DNA of 64,000 bases, taken from Macrostomum hystrix (lineage: Eukaryota; Platyhelminthes; Macrostomidae). The first letter of the stretch is position 1, and every line of letters begins with the position of its first letter. Location: assembly GCA_950097015.1 (NCBI GenBank), contig CATNEN010000007.1, forward strand, positions 434,001 to 498,000, read 5' to 3'. The notes below the pieces were generated by a model that had not been told where the DNA came from, searched no databases, and worked only from the letters and a program-made list of their open reading frames with translations. Positions 36,640-48,218 of the stretch are shown in pieces. Position numbers and translations under genes: made by a program.

Positions 36640-39600
36640 GTTTCCCAGCTGTTGAAATTGCACACATGACTCAGGGCGTTGCATTCAGAGAGTCGAACGT
36701 AATACCCCAGCGGCATATTAGATGATGCCGTGATTTTTTCGCCGAGAGAACTTTTAAATTTACTACTTTCACACGCTCAGAAAGTGTATCGAGTCCAGCA
36801 GTTTATCCTATCATTATTTTCCTTTCAATTTAGTTTTTATCATGCTAAAAATATGATCTACTGTGCGTCGTCGAAACCATTTTACCTAGCTTTGTAATGC
36901 GTATGACATATGACGAGTATAAAATATCAAGATGCTAAAATTTTCGCAGCTTTCCATACATGTCATCAGAAGGCCATTTAAGCTTCTTTATAAGGCTGCA
37001 CTCGTGTTTTATTTCATTTCGGCTTTATGCCTCGCCCAGCTCTCGCCCATTACTTCAAATCCGTCTTCGGCGTGCCCTTCGATATTTTCTCTGATGATAA
37101 AGCTTGCATGATCTTCGAGCGTTGCTCGTGTTTTTGTTGATGGCCTGGGAACTTGCTGCTAAGGTTGGAAGGTGTGAAATTCTGATAATTCACCTAGCCA
37201 AGGTAATTAGCTGGCTGCAGGATTCGCTGCCTGAAGACAATTATCGATTTTTTAAGTTTACTAATTCAGCTAAATTTGAATTTAATAAATTGAAAATTCA
37301 TTCGAAAATGAAGTAAAATTTTACGAATATTCGTCAAACTGGGATTAATTTCTGATTTACCGATTTTTTCCGACAAAATCCCAGTCAATATTCGACAAAC
37401 TGGGATTTTCTCGGAAAAAATCGGTAAATCAGAAATGTAACGACTTAACTGGGACATCCGCGAAGTCGAGTGTAGACAGGGCAATTCAAATGCTGCAATC
37501 TGATGCCTAACAAATGATTCCAAATGATTGCCAATAGCATGCCTGCAGCTAGCTGAAGTGCAAATCCGTGGTTTCCTCCGCGCAATTTCATCTGCGCTGG
37601 GAGAAGCGCAGGCTGCGGTCGGCACCCCATCTGTGTAGCCGCGTCTATGCGAATCGACTAACTTACTGGCCGACGATGCTTTCCAAGAGTAATTCCTCCT
37701 CTTGTAGAACTTCCTGCCGGCCTCGATCCGCGTTTACGCATATCCCGCCTCTCCGCTGGATAATTAGGGAATAAGAAAGCCTACCTGCGCTACCATCGCT
37801 ATGACTTCGACATTCCAATGCTTCTCCTTGTGCTGCGAAATCCCCACCCGCCGTGATCAATTTCCTGGCTGAAGGAAAGTGGAAACCACCGGCTCCGGTT
37901 TTTTATCTTCACTGACAGATGCCTCTTGGAAGGCCCTCCTTCGCCTTCTGCGAATGCACAGATTTCCCCAGATTTATTTCGGCCGCAAATCCGGACGAGA
38001 GAAATATTAACTATAGCACCTTCGCCCTGGCTTTGTTAGCCTCTTGTACCTGACCTCAAACCAGCCCGCTTGTTCATTTTTCGCACTCACCTCTCTGCTG
38101 CTTGCGATTCACCCATAAGCATCGTGATCCATTTATGAATTACCCACCATTGAATTTGTCCCATCTCACCCTCTATCTCTTTCTTACCCCTCGTCTTACC
38201 CAGCCTCTCGTTTTTTTCCTTTGCCTCTTCATTTCCTCTCCAAGTCGCTCAGCTTGAGCTTGAGAACTTCCGGCAAGCTTGACCGACGCCTCAGCCAACA
38301 CTGCATCGAGTTTTTTGTGCTTCTAGCCATTTATGCACCGACTACGAGTTCAAGTCCCACACGAAACTGCCATTCATTTTGGTGCAGCCAGTCGCAAAAG
38401 TCCTGCCTTCACTCGTGCTCCGACGCCTGTAAATTTCTTAGAAAACTATCAAGAAATTCCTGACTGGAGTTGACAGACTTCACACAAGACTGCCCAGTCT
38501 CACGCGGATACCTGCATAGTTGGGAAATTTCCGGCCGACTAAACTCCTCCCCTAAGAAGCCCGTGCATGATGGCTGCCACGGGCCGCTGCCTCTGGGATG
38601 AATCGCCTCAGCAAATCACCCGCTTTGCTCGTTGCTGCGAGTCTCTACGAGTGCATTCTAGTGATCCCAAAAACACATTACTAGTATTCAGCTTCAGCTA
38701 AGGTGTTGTTGTGTGGTGCTGCAGGTACATAGAGCTCAGAATTCCCAGTATCCCAGTCGGCAAACATCAGAGAGGTTAGGAACCAAAATATAGATCAAAG
38801 AGTTGAAGCCAACAAAAGTTTCTGGGTGTGCTCGTCAATGCGCACTTTGTTTGATCGACTGATTCTTTATGGATCAAACGTTCTAACATATTCAGTTTAT
38901 CAAAAATAAAAGCATTCCCAAACCTAAAATTCAATCTGACCTCGCCTCAATAGTACCACGTGACCCTACCTTCTGACCTCTCCTGTCGATGCATCCAAAG
39001 CCTTTTAAAAGCTTTCGCCGGCCTAGCACTGGAAGGCTTTGATGTTTGAGCTCTCTGAAACAGGGAAGCTAGAAATGCATGAAAAATCCATTTTCATCCT
39101 TGAATAAGAGGAATTAAGCGAGACACGGACAGATAGAAGAGTAGTCCTAAGCGGGTGTGGGATTTGAAATATGCAAATCTCCTTGCGTTCTCGGCTTCCC
39201 CTTTCTTCCCGCGCTCCCGCAGCCCCTGGCGATATGCTGTGCCGAGGCCGTATCGGCCGAACGCCTGGGCAAAAGCAGACCGAAACTGTGAATAGAAGCA
39301 GCGGCATTGCCCGGCTTGAGGTTCATCTGAAGCAGGGGCAGGGGGTGGGCGAAACGGAGGGAAGAGGAAGAAAGAGCGAGGGCCAGTGAGGACGAGATGA
39401 GTCATAAGCCACAACTTTGGGGAGAGAGTGGCTTCAAGCGAATGAATAAGCTAAGCAGAAACGGGGTAGGGGGCTGGGCCGCACTGAAGAGCTTACTGGT
39501 TATTATTGGCGAAAGGATTCTGCCCCCCACCCCGATTGGGTTCCGTGTGGCTTGTGGCAGACAAGCTTCCTCTTCCTCACTTGCTTTAGACCCCTGGATC

Positions 39601-40454
39601 GGTTTTGATACGAAAAATTCTCTCCCTTCCAGACCCGACGCCGAGGTCCAGAGGTTGCCCGATTCTCTTTCTCTATTTTTCTCTCACACTCGGCCTTGTA
39701 AAATTTTTTTCGTAACCGGGCCTGTTCGCACTGACAGACGCCGGATCTCATTGTGCTGCTTGCCTGCCGGCCTTTTTATAACGCGTCGATCTGGCGCTCT
39801 CCTTTCCTTTAATTTCCTGTTGAATTCGAATTCATCTCGAGTCTAAATTGAGGCCGTGGTCCTTCTTGAGAACGTCTTGAGACTGGGACTCCAGGTAAGG
39901 AAATTCACCGTCTGTTAACTCTACTCTCCCCTAATTTAGGTCTTTAAATGTCCATTTTGTCGGACAAGGTTTGATTCCGAAGTGGACCATAGAAATCTGT
40001 TTCATTGCCATCGCATAACACCAGAGCTCGGATAGCAATTGTGCTGTGACCCCCGAATTGAGGCATGTTTCTTTGCACAAATTGTTCGTTTAGAACGCGC
40101 TTTGCCTCGCAATGGGCACGAAATTCATGACAATTTCAACGCCTTCTCGTTCGCACCACCACCGTCTGACTTTCTCTACCATGCCAACAGAGCCCCAGGC
40201 TTCAAGATCGCGGAGCGTGGAAAGAAGACGAAAAAAGCAGACCTAGAGAGAGAGTAAGCGTCCGACAATTGGGCTGCGCTGTCTTCGCAGCACAGAACAC
40301 GTGCGCGCCAGTCACAGCCAGTTGAGGGATGCAATTCTAGATTCTAGCAAGTTTAAAACACTTCGAGACTGAAAAATAGAGAGGCCAGTTACAAGCTGGC
40401 TGCGTTCTGGATCGCAGAGTGGCTCTCAGTCGAATTGTGTGACGCGGCCAGACA
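36640..40454. other. Region upstream of navigator gene, no coding exon recognised
   Basis: Mixed-composition sequence with short ORFs only. It contains a 37-bp inverted repeat (37348-37384 / 37400-37436). Upstream non-coding or further navigator exons could lie here but none is convincing. Confidence 0.4.
37348..37436. repeat. Inverted repeat (foldback)
   Basis: Two 37-base arms (left atttctgatttaccgatttt.., right ending aaaatcggtaaatcagaaat) pair with a single mismatch around a 15-base spacer. Each arm is also linked to a direct copy of caaactgggatt. Confidence 0.8.
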
Positions 40455-41134
40455 ATGCTGGAGCGATTGAGGCTATTCCGCGATCGCGACAGGGACAAAA
40501 GCCGGGACAGATCGTGCTCGCCAGCCGCAGACTCAAAGCCGAGGCCGGAAAAGATCCAGACGATTGAAGTGGTAAAGCGGCACAGCAGCTCCAATGATGG
40601 TCGTCGAAAAGAATCGTCTAACTCGAAATTGACAGCCCTGGCGGCAACGAAAGCTCAGACTACCACAGCAGCAGCGTCAGCAACTCCGACAGCAACGAAC
40701 GGAGGCTACCAATTGTCCGAGCAACTTCGCGAGCGAATTCAACGACGAGTCCAGTTCTCAACGTCGTCGTCAGCTACAACTGCCTCGACGACAACGACAA
40801 CTACTCACTCGGGGTCCGTAGTGAGTACCAACGAGAGGTACTCGGAACTGTTGAGCAAGCTGGAACGGCGTCAACGTCTATCATCTTCTGGGCAGCAGAG
40901 ACGCTACGAAGGCAGCGACAGCGGTGGCAGTAGCAGTCCATACTCTCGACTTCGGTTGCTCGGCCTGAGTGGAAACACAACGAGCAGGCAGACAGACTCG
41001 GCTGACGAAGCCGGGTACGTCAGAAGTCGATACCGAAGTGGCGGTGTTTACGGAAGCGGAGGCTACGCATCCGACGGGTACACCAGCGAGTACGGCGGGT
41101 ACTATGGTGTTGTAGCAAACTCAGCACGCCAGCC

Positions 41135-41166
<32 letters not shown>

Positions 41167-44100
41167 AGCAGAATTCTTTAACTAGGTAGGCCAATTCAGA
41201 GAGAAAATTGGAAAAAATTCATTGCTTTTTGCCTGTTCCCTATTGTCATTAAACTGAATATCCTGAGGTCATGAAGTGTCCTGCCACTATAATTCCAAGC
41301 AACTGTTCTCAATCGCGCAGTCAGCAGCATCGGCAGCAGCAGCAGCAGCACGCTAGATACAGGCGCCGTTGCTACGGATCAGCAGACGAATGCGACGACG
41401 ATGTGGCAGTCGCCAACGCAGCTGCTGCAGCAGCAGAAGCCGCCGAAGCCGCCGCAGCCGCTTCGCAATGTCGACTCCGTGCCACAGGCGCTGCTCTGTG
41501 TTTGTCTGACGTTGAGTCAACCAGCCCTGATGGCGGCAGTCTGCTGAGACAGCGGCGTTCCGTCAGCAGGCAGCAGCAGCGCTGCTCAGATTCGATGTCC
41601 GACAACGAAGCTTCAAACAGTCGAGCATCGACCGCATCCAGTCATCGCTGGCGAGCTCTAGAGAGCGTCCACTTGCCATATCCGGGTGGCACATCCGCCG
41701 GCCGTTTCGCTTCTCTGGAGCGAGGCTGCACTTCCGCCTCTTTGCTATCCCCAACTTCAGCGGCTGCGGCGACGGCAGCCTCAGAGCGCCGGTCTCGAGA
41801 GATCCGCCAGCTGCGCCGAGAGCTTGCCGAGGCGCGGCAGCGTGCGAGCAGCCTGGCTGCAGCACTCAATGCCAATGCGAGCGCTGTTTCTGCCTTTGAA
41901 AGACGACTTGGTGGTGCCTCGTTCAAGTTGCGCGAGTTGGCAAGCACAGCTCAGCGGGGCGACGCGGAAATTGACCAACTTCGAGCAGCCATCGAGCAGC
42001 TGCGCTCGGGCTCTGTTCATGGCAGCGACACCAGCACCGAGGTCATCAACCTGCTCGACATGCCCATTGGTACTGGAGACTCCGTGATGCTCACAGTCGC
42101 AGTTGACGTCGGAAATTGTGGCAGAAGCGAATTCAACGACCAGCTGATACCGATTGGCCGCCTTCGAGTCGGCACCTCAGCTGCCTGGTCGGACGTCGTG
42201 TCTGCCGGACGTCGAATTTTGCGAGAATTCGCAGTGCGCATCGACCCGCCTGGAGGACTCGGTCTTGGCGCCGATTCCATTGCCGCCTGCCGTCTTGTTG
42301 GCTGTGGCGACATGCACGACATCGACTTGATGGCGGCGACCGCAACGGGTGCGACGCCTTACCGACAGCTGCTGAATTTCTCTGGCAGCAGACCGCTGCG
42401 GCTCATATTAGTTTTGCGCTCCTTCGACACTGTCAGTGAATCTTCAGGAGTTCGACACTCTGGCACTTCTTCTGGGTTGGACGCTCTGGCCTTTGTTACG
42501 TTGGTGCCCAAGGCGGTATTGCAGAGATACGTCTGCCTACTGGCGGAGCACCGAAGACTGGTGCTCTGTGGACCCACCGGCACAGGTGAGGCCGCCAGTT
42601 GGATGGATTAAATGCTTACGAAATTTCATTTTGAATATCATGATTAATATCCGTATTCCTGGGGCTTGCAAATCTGAGGCATATCTGAGGTTTCTACTTA
42701 ATAATAAGCAGTTAGATTTCTTTTTGTCGGTTGTGAAGACACTATTTTTCAACGCTTTCGGTATCGAGCAACTTATCGATCGTAAAGTTCGGCCCGTTGG
42801 CAGCATAGCAAACATGGACTAGCTTTTATTAACACCCGTCCGATATTTCGTAGCATTGAGGAATTTCCTTTTCTTCCTGCTGTGGCCAAAATCTTTTTTA
42901 TGTGGAGGACAACTGCCCAGGCGTTAAATCTCGATGGGAAATCTCCGAAAATTGCCAACATTTTCCCCGGAGGCGAGCGCTCGGCTGGAGAGGGCGGGCG
43001 ATAAGGAGAAGTAGGTGAAATTGGGGATTTTTATCGTCACTTTCCAGGAAAGCTAGGTAATGAGATTTCCTTCAGAATCGCAGACCAGGGGAAGTCAAAT
43101 TTGTAAGTCAAATCAAGGCAGCTGCAACTTATGGCCACCTTCAATAAACAATGTCTGCTCATTTTTTCTGTCGACAATGCCTTGTTTAGTTTCGGCGCCT
43201 CTAACACTGGCCGTTTTAAACTTACCAAGCTTGAAATCATTAGCCCAGGGGCCTGAAATTTGACTCTGATTGAAGACTTCTTCTCTTTTTAGCTAGTTTC
43301 CCTCTTGACTCATCTCTTTGGCTCTCCTCACTACATGCCTCTGCTATTGCTCATCTCCTACCTCACCTTCTGCTTCATTCTCCTTGCACTGTACCCATCC
43401 GTTTCTCGCTTCTCTTCGTTAATTCAGACCTTGCGCTCTCTTCCAACTAACTATCAACATTCGCCCCATACTACTTATAGTAGAAAGAAAGAAAACAGCG
43501 CCTCGAAATTGAACGAGTGCTAAAAGCGCACCTATCAATAACACAGGCAAGACCTACCTGGCCAGGCACCTAGCGCGGCACATGGCTCGCCTGGAGGGTG
43601 GCGGCACGGACGCATCCGACGGCGTCGCCGATTTCTCGGGCGAGTCGCGTCGCAGCGAGCAGGAGCTGCGCGCCTTCCTTGCCGAGGCCGCTCTTTCGCA
43701 GGCCGCCGGCCCGGACAAGTCTCCCGTCCAATCGAAGCGATCCTCACCGCCGCGTCGAGTGCGAGTTCTCCTGCTGGACAGCCTGCAACATCTGGCGCCG
43801 CTGGCTGAAGCTCGCAGCGGATTGGCTGCCAGCAAGTTGTACATTATCTGCACTCTGCGTCGAGGCCTGCGCCAGCTGCAGGCGCTGGACGACGGAGGGG
43901 GCGAAGTGTGAGTTCTGCGCGTTCTGCTGACTCCGCCAACAAATCTTAGCGCTGAGCACACGTGTGCAAACTCATTAACAGTAGAAATACCACTCTACTT
44001 TTCCCCTGAGGAAATACCACGGTAGGCTGCCTACTTGATGATGGCTCTCAAACCAATGACCAATTTTCGTGAAAGTCCACCATTTGGATCAAAGGTTTCC

Positions 44101-46303
44101 ACCTTCTTCGATAAACTAGCTTTCAAAGCTGTCCAACGTCAGCATCGTCGAGATATTCAGTGATTATTTTTGATTATTTTCTGGTGTCAAGGACAAGTAA
44201 TACACCTTTTTCCGGTCAAATTCAACGTTTTGCCAATCAGCTTATCCAAGTTTCATTCAAGTTAGCCAGTCTACATGGTAATCGCTGTCGGACGCGCCAT
44301 TCAACTTAGACAACTATCGTTCAAGTTCGCCAGCCATCATTCAAGTTCAACACGCCATGGCAGGGTGTGTTTTGTCTATGGCAAGAAGGGGTAACAAGCT
44401 CGAAGAACGATTTTCAAATTAGACAACTTGCAAGCAAATTCAACAAAAGCAGATCCCTTGAAAGCCGAAGTTTAACTGTTGCTGTGCCAATGGCTAATCA
44501 TATGGACGAAGAGGAGCACGACAGTGTGGAAGAGGAAGACGATGCGGAGGATCGTGTACGCCATAATACGATTTCGAATGAGGATAGAGCCCGTCTGTTA
44601 GATGCACACGCAAACGGCGAAGACTTCGTCCATCTGGCGGGGCTGCTGAATATCAATAGAACTACGGCATACTCAATTGTGCGTTCCGGAAGGAGGGAGA
44701 AAAGAGCGATGGGTGGAAGAAGAAATGCGAAATTTGACATCGAGATGGCGCAGTAGTGTTCCGAACTGCTAGACGACAACAGTGTTCTAACTCTGGAGGA
44801 GATCAAGGAACAATTACGCGCCAGGTTTCCAAACAAGCCGACTGTCGCAATTTCGACACTGAGCCGTCAGTTGGACGGCCTGATGTTCACCGTTAAGCTC
44901 GTTCGCGACACACCCGCAGAAAGAAACTCACCGCGGTGCATTGCGCGAATGGCAATCGTCGGCGATTGACACGTCGATTGCAGACTCCTCAGCCGTGCTC
45001 AAGGATCTATCAGCTAGAAAACTCTTACACATTGTGGTGAACTTTGGCACTGTTGTTTTCCGCAATTTCTTGTTATAATTATTGTTCCACTATACAGTTC
45101 TGCTTTTGTTGAATTTGCTTGCAAGTTGTCTAATTTGAAAATCGTTCTTCGAGCTTGTTACCCCTTCTTGCCATAGACAAAACACAACCTGCCATGGCGT
45201 GTTGAACTTGAATGATGGCTGGCGAACTTGAACGATAGTTGTCTAAGTTGAATGGCGCGTCCGACAGCGATTACCATAGACTGGCTAACTTGAATGAAAC
45301 TTGGATAAGCTGATTGGCAAAACGTTGAATTTGACCGGAAAAGGGTGTAATGCTCTGTGGCGAATCCATATTAGTAAAAAAGTGAAAAATATTAACAAAT
45401 AAATCAATACAATATACTCAGAACTTATAGCCGACATGGCTACGTGACGAAATCTTGTGAGCAGAAAAATTCTGCATATATTGGTGGTTTTTGCCACCAG
45501 ACATCCCGAGGAAAATCGTTGAATATCTCGACGATGCCGATGTTTTGCGATTCTGGAAGTTGCTTCATCGGATGGAATAGAAAACTTTAGCCCGTGTTTG
45601 CATGGCGATTAGTTAAAAATATTGGGAGATTCAGAAAACGAAAAATGTGGGTATTTGAAATACCCCGTGGTCCTTCTACTGTTAAACTAAGGCTTGATAA
45701 ATGCACAGTTCAATATTCACATTCGATTTCAGCGGCTTCCGCTGGCTTCTGTGCGCCAACCACCTGGAACCTGTCCGCGGACTCCTAGGTCGGTACCTTC
45801 GTCGACAAAAACTTTCAACCGAGGCCGCCAACGCCGCGGCCGCCGAGTCCGCGTCTCGGTCAAACGCCGCACTTCGTCGTCACCCGCCGCTGGACGATTG
45901 GCTGCCGGGCGCATGGCAGCGCGTCAACGCCTTCCTGGAGCTACGTGGCGGCGGTCCCGACGCCACTCTCGGTCCTGGACCGCTGCTCCGCTGCCCACTA
46001 GATCAAGCGACCGCTCGCGATTGGTTCGTCAGCCTGTGGAATCACTCCCTTGCGCCTCGGCTTCTAGCTGCGGCCGCTGCCGTCAGCGCCACCGCGACAG
46101 CTTCGACAGCCAGCGACTGGGAGGACCCAGCGGACTGGGTGCTGACCACCTGGCCTTGGCCTGAGCTGCCTCCAGCTGATGGCGAGCTGATTCGCCTGAG
46201 ACGGGCCCAGCCGGCTCCAGCAGATCCGCTGATGGCCATGCTGATGAAGCTGCGGGAAGCTGCAGCCGCGGCTGGAGCGCGCGGTGACGCCGATGCCGTT
46301 TAA
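40455..46303 (+). CDS. NAV: Neuron navigator (NAV/unc-53 family), C-terminal AAA ATPase
   Basis: Four exons: 40455-41185, 41321-42585, 43547-43907, 45733-46303, phases consistent; 975 aa from the ATG at 40455. The N-terminal 390 residues are Ser/Thr/Arg/Gln-rich low complexity with a polyQ run (CAG repeat at 41134-41172) and an Ala tract. A coiled coil spans about 398-473. The conserved NAV module follows: LVPKAVLQRYVCLLAEHRRL, Walker A GPTGTGKT (661-668, split by intron 2 within a Gly codon), Walker B VLLLD (739-743), FRWLLCANHLEPVRGLLGRY, a DWLPGAWQRVNAFLE segment, WEDPADWVLTTWPW and final DPLMAMLMKLREAA. NAV proteins bind microtubule ends and steer axon and cell outgrowth. Vertebrate NAV1-3 are about twice as long, and no calponin-homology domain is seen; upstream exons may be missing or absent. 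Confidence 0.93.
44203..45347 (+). mobile_element. Non-autonomous Tc1/mariner-like element with ~250-bp inverted ends
   Basis: 1145 bp flanked by TA (44201-44202 and 45348-45349), the Tc1/mariner target. The terminal inverted repeats 44203-44453 and 45099-45347 start CACCtttttccgg / CACCcttttccgg and are well conserved. The interior holds only the N-terminal part of a transposase-like gene, so movement would need an enzyme supplied in trans. Confidence 0.85.
44491..44940 (+). pseudogene. Truncated transposase fragment (HTH part) inside Tc1/mariner-like element
   Basis: From MANHMDEEEHDSVEEEDD an acidic leader leads into a helix-turn-helix segment (ARLLDAHANGEDFVHLAGLL then NRTTAYSIVRSGRR and GGRRNAKFDIEMAQ). 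A stop at 44754-44756 interrupts it, but homology continues in the same frame after the stop (VLTLEEIKEQLRARFPNKP, QLDGLMFTVKLVRDTPAERN), as in Tc1/mariner-group transposases known from cnidarians and other animals (recalled, not searched). The DDE catalytic domain is absent: the sequence passes into the right inverted repeat. Hence a deleted, non-functional remnant. Confidence 0.75.
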
Positions 46304-47098
46304 CGGACGCGACTGGCGCATAGAGACCGGGAAGTTTACCTTAGTTACCACCCGCTACAATGAAGTACAATACTTTCGACTGATGGGTCCGAAAATGTTT
46401 GGATACGTTCTGCCACAATATCACAAACTGTGTCTCTACTATCCTGTACTAGTGGGTTCTATATTGCCAATTGAAAATATGATTATGTTGTTATGATTTC
46501 GAAGAAACTTGATTGCTGAGTTCATTTTTACTGAGACCAGCATATCCTTTTCATTGACGCTGCTGTTGCTGATTTTCTTGTTTAAGATGAGCTGTAAATT
46601 ATTATCATTTATATGAGCATGTAGAAATTAGTTTTTATCACTGGAAATGTGCTTCTTACTACTATTTAGTAGCTTAGGCAGCCATAGACTCACTATTTCA
46701 ATAGTCAGTAGGGCCGTTGCGTCACTCATTCATGATTCATTTGAAACCAGCTGTCGCCAATCAGCCTTTGAGATTAGCACAGCTTGAATTTTTCTGCTGT
46801 AGAAGCTGTACGGCTTGTAACTTATTCGAATAATATTTGCCAGCTATTTTTAAACAGGCAAAAATACACAGAAATATGGACCAAACTTTCTTTCAACCAA
46901 TCATTGTAAACGGCTTCTGGTACAAATGTTGAACTCATGTGCTCCTCACATTTTCTCTATTTTTAATCAGTCGATTAATTGAGAAAAATGAAGGTGAACA
47001 ATAGAAAGTACACGAGTGTAGTTCAAATGTCCACATTTTTTCTTAACCTCCCATAATATTTAACCTAACGCCATGAAACTCCAGCACACATGAAACTC

Positions 47099-47250
47099 CG
47101 ATGACTTCCAGAATTACAAAACATCAGCATCGTCGAGATATTCAATGATTCTGGTCGGGATGTCCGGTGGCAAAAACCAACAATTTAGGCATAATTTTTC
47201 TGCTCACAAAATTTCATCATGTAACCATGTCGGCTATAATTGTTGATTAT
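47099..47250 (+). repeat. Internal fragment of the TTAA MITE family
   Basis: Matches copy A internal sequence (ttccagaattacaaaacatc, gtcgagatattcaatgatt, tttctgctcacaaaatttca) downstream of the navigator gene. No intact ends were found. Confidence 0.65.
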
Positions 47251-48218
47251 ATTGTATTCATTTATTAGTTTATTCAGACGATGCTGACGTCGGACGGTTT
47301 CGAAAGTAAGTTCATCGAAAAGGGCGGAAGTTTATAGGAAAAGTGTCTTTCGACTGTTCTAAGTAATCCTACTTGAGGTTAATAATATGGTAAAACTATT
47401 CAGTTAAAGAATGTAAGCTAGCCGCAGGTCATGATTTTACGTAGCCGCTCAGCTACGCAATGAAAAGCAGTTTGTGAATGGAAAGTTATGGCTTCTCTTT
47501 TGTGGCTTCCTGTCGCTGGCAGATTCACGCTTAATTTAAAGAGCGAAATCCGAAAAGTTTTTCCTTTTAGTTCCTGCCACAGTAAATATTTTTGTGGATT
47601 TAGATGGAAGTATCCAGGAAGTAATGGAAGTATTAGACGTATCCCATTCGTGGTGTATGTGTGCATTTCAGTTGATATCGATCGATTTTAAAGGCTTTTT
47701 TCTGGCGTTTGAAGGACGCTATCTTGGTGAAAATTTCAGGACTGCCTTAGACCATTTCAGCTGATCTGATCGCAATTAAATTGCTTATCGTTTTTCGCAT
47801 ATAGCTATAGATTGAGACAGTTAAAATGTTACTCTATTAATTATTACTTTACAATTAATTTCTAATATTCAATAAACAGAGATATTGTAAATTATAGCTA
47901 ATACGAGCTACTGATATAAACAATAGCAGTTTAATAATACTTTTATTTTTCTACTAGAGTGCTACAAGAAGTACAGACTTTCTAAATTCTAACGACTATA
48001 TGCTGATCTACAGATTTGAAATATGACTGTCTGCTAAGTAACTTGCGTTATACACGAATATATATTGATTTCATTATTGTCAGAAAGGCATTTTCTAAGA
48101 AGTAGAGTTAGTTCCTGTTTTGCTTCGGTGCAATAAATATCTATGTAAACTGCTTGATGCTCTAGTTAATTTCTGAACCAAAAATATAGGCTGTAAAAGT
48201 CCAGCACAGAATTGCAAA

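Larger units (their letters stand above)
43979..45681. mobile_element. piggyBac-like MITE, copy B (split by a nested element)
   Basis: In the last navigator intron. TTAA flanks both ends (43975-43978, 45682-45685); ends are CAGTAGAAATACCA and, in reverse complement, CAGTAGAAGGACCA, as in copy A. Without the nested Tc1/mariner-like element and its TA duplicate it would be about 556 bp. The inner segment 45425-45560 is the reverse complement of sequence in copy A. Confidence 0.7.

Noticed and set aside
45701-45732. ATG start just upstream of the last navigator exon
   Set aside because: It lies in the intron before the tttcag acceptor; phase and NAV homology place the exon start at 45733.
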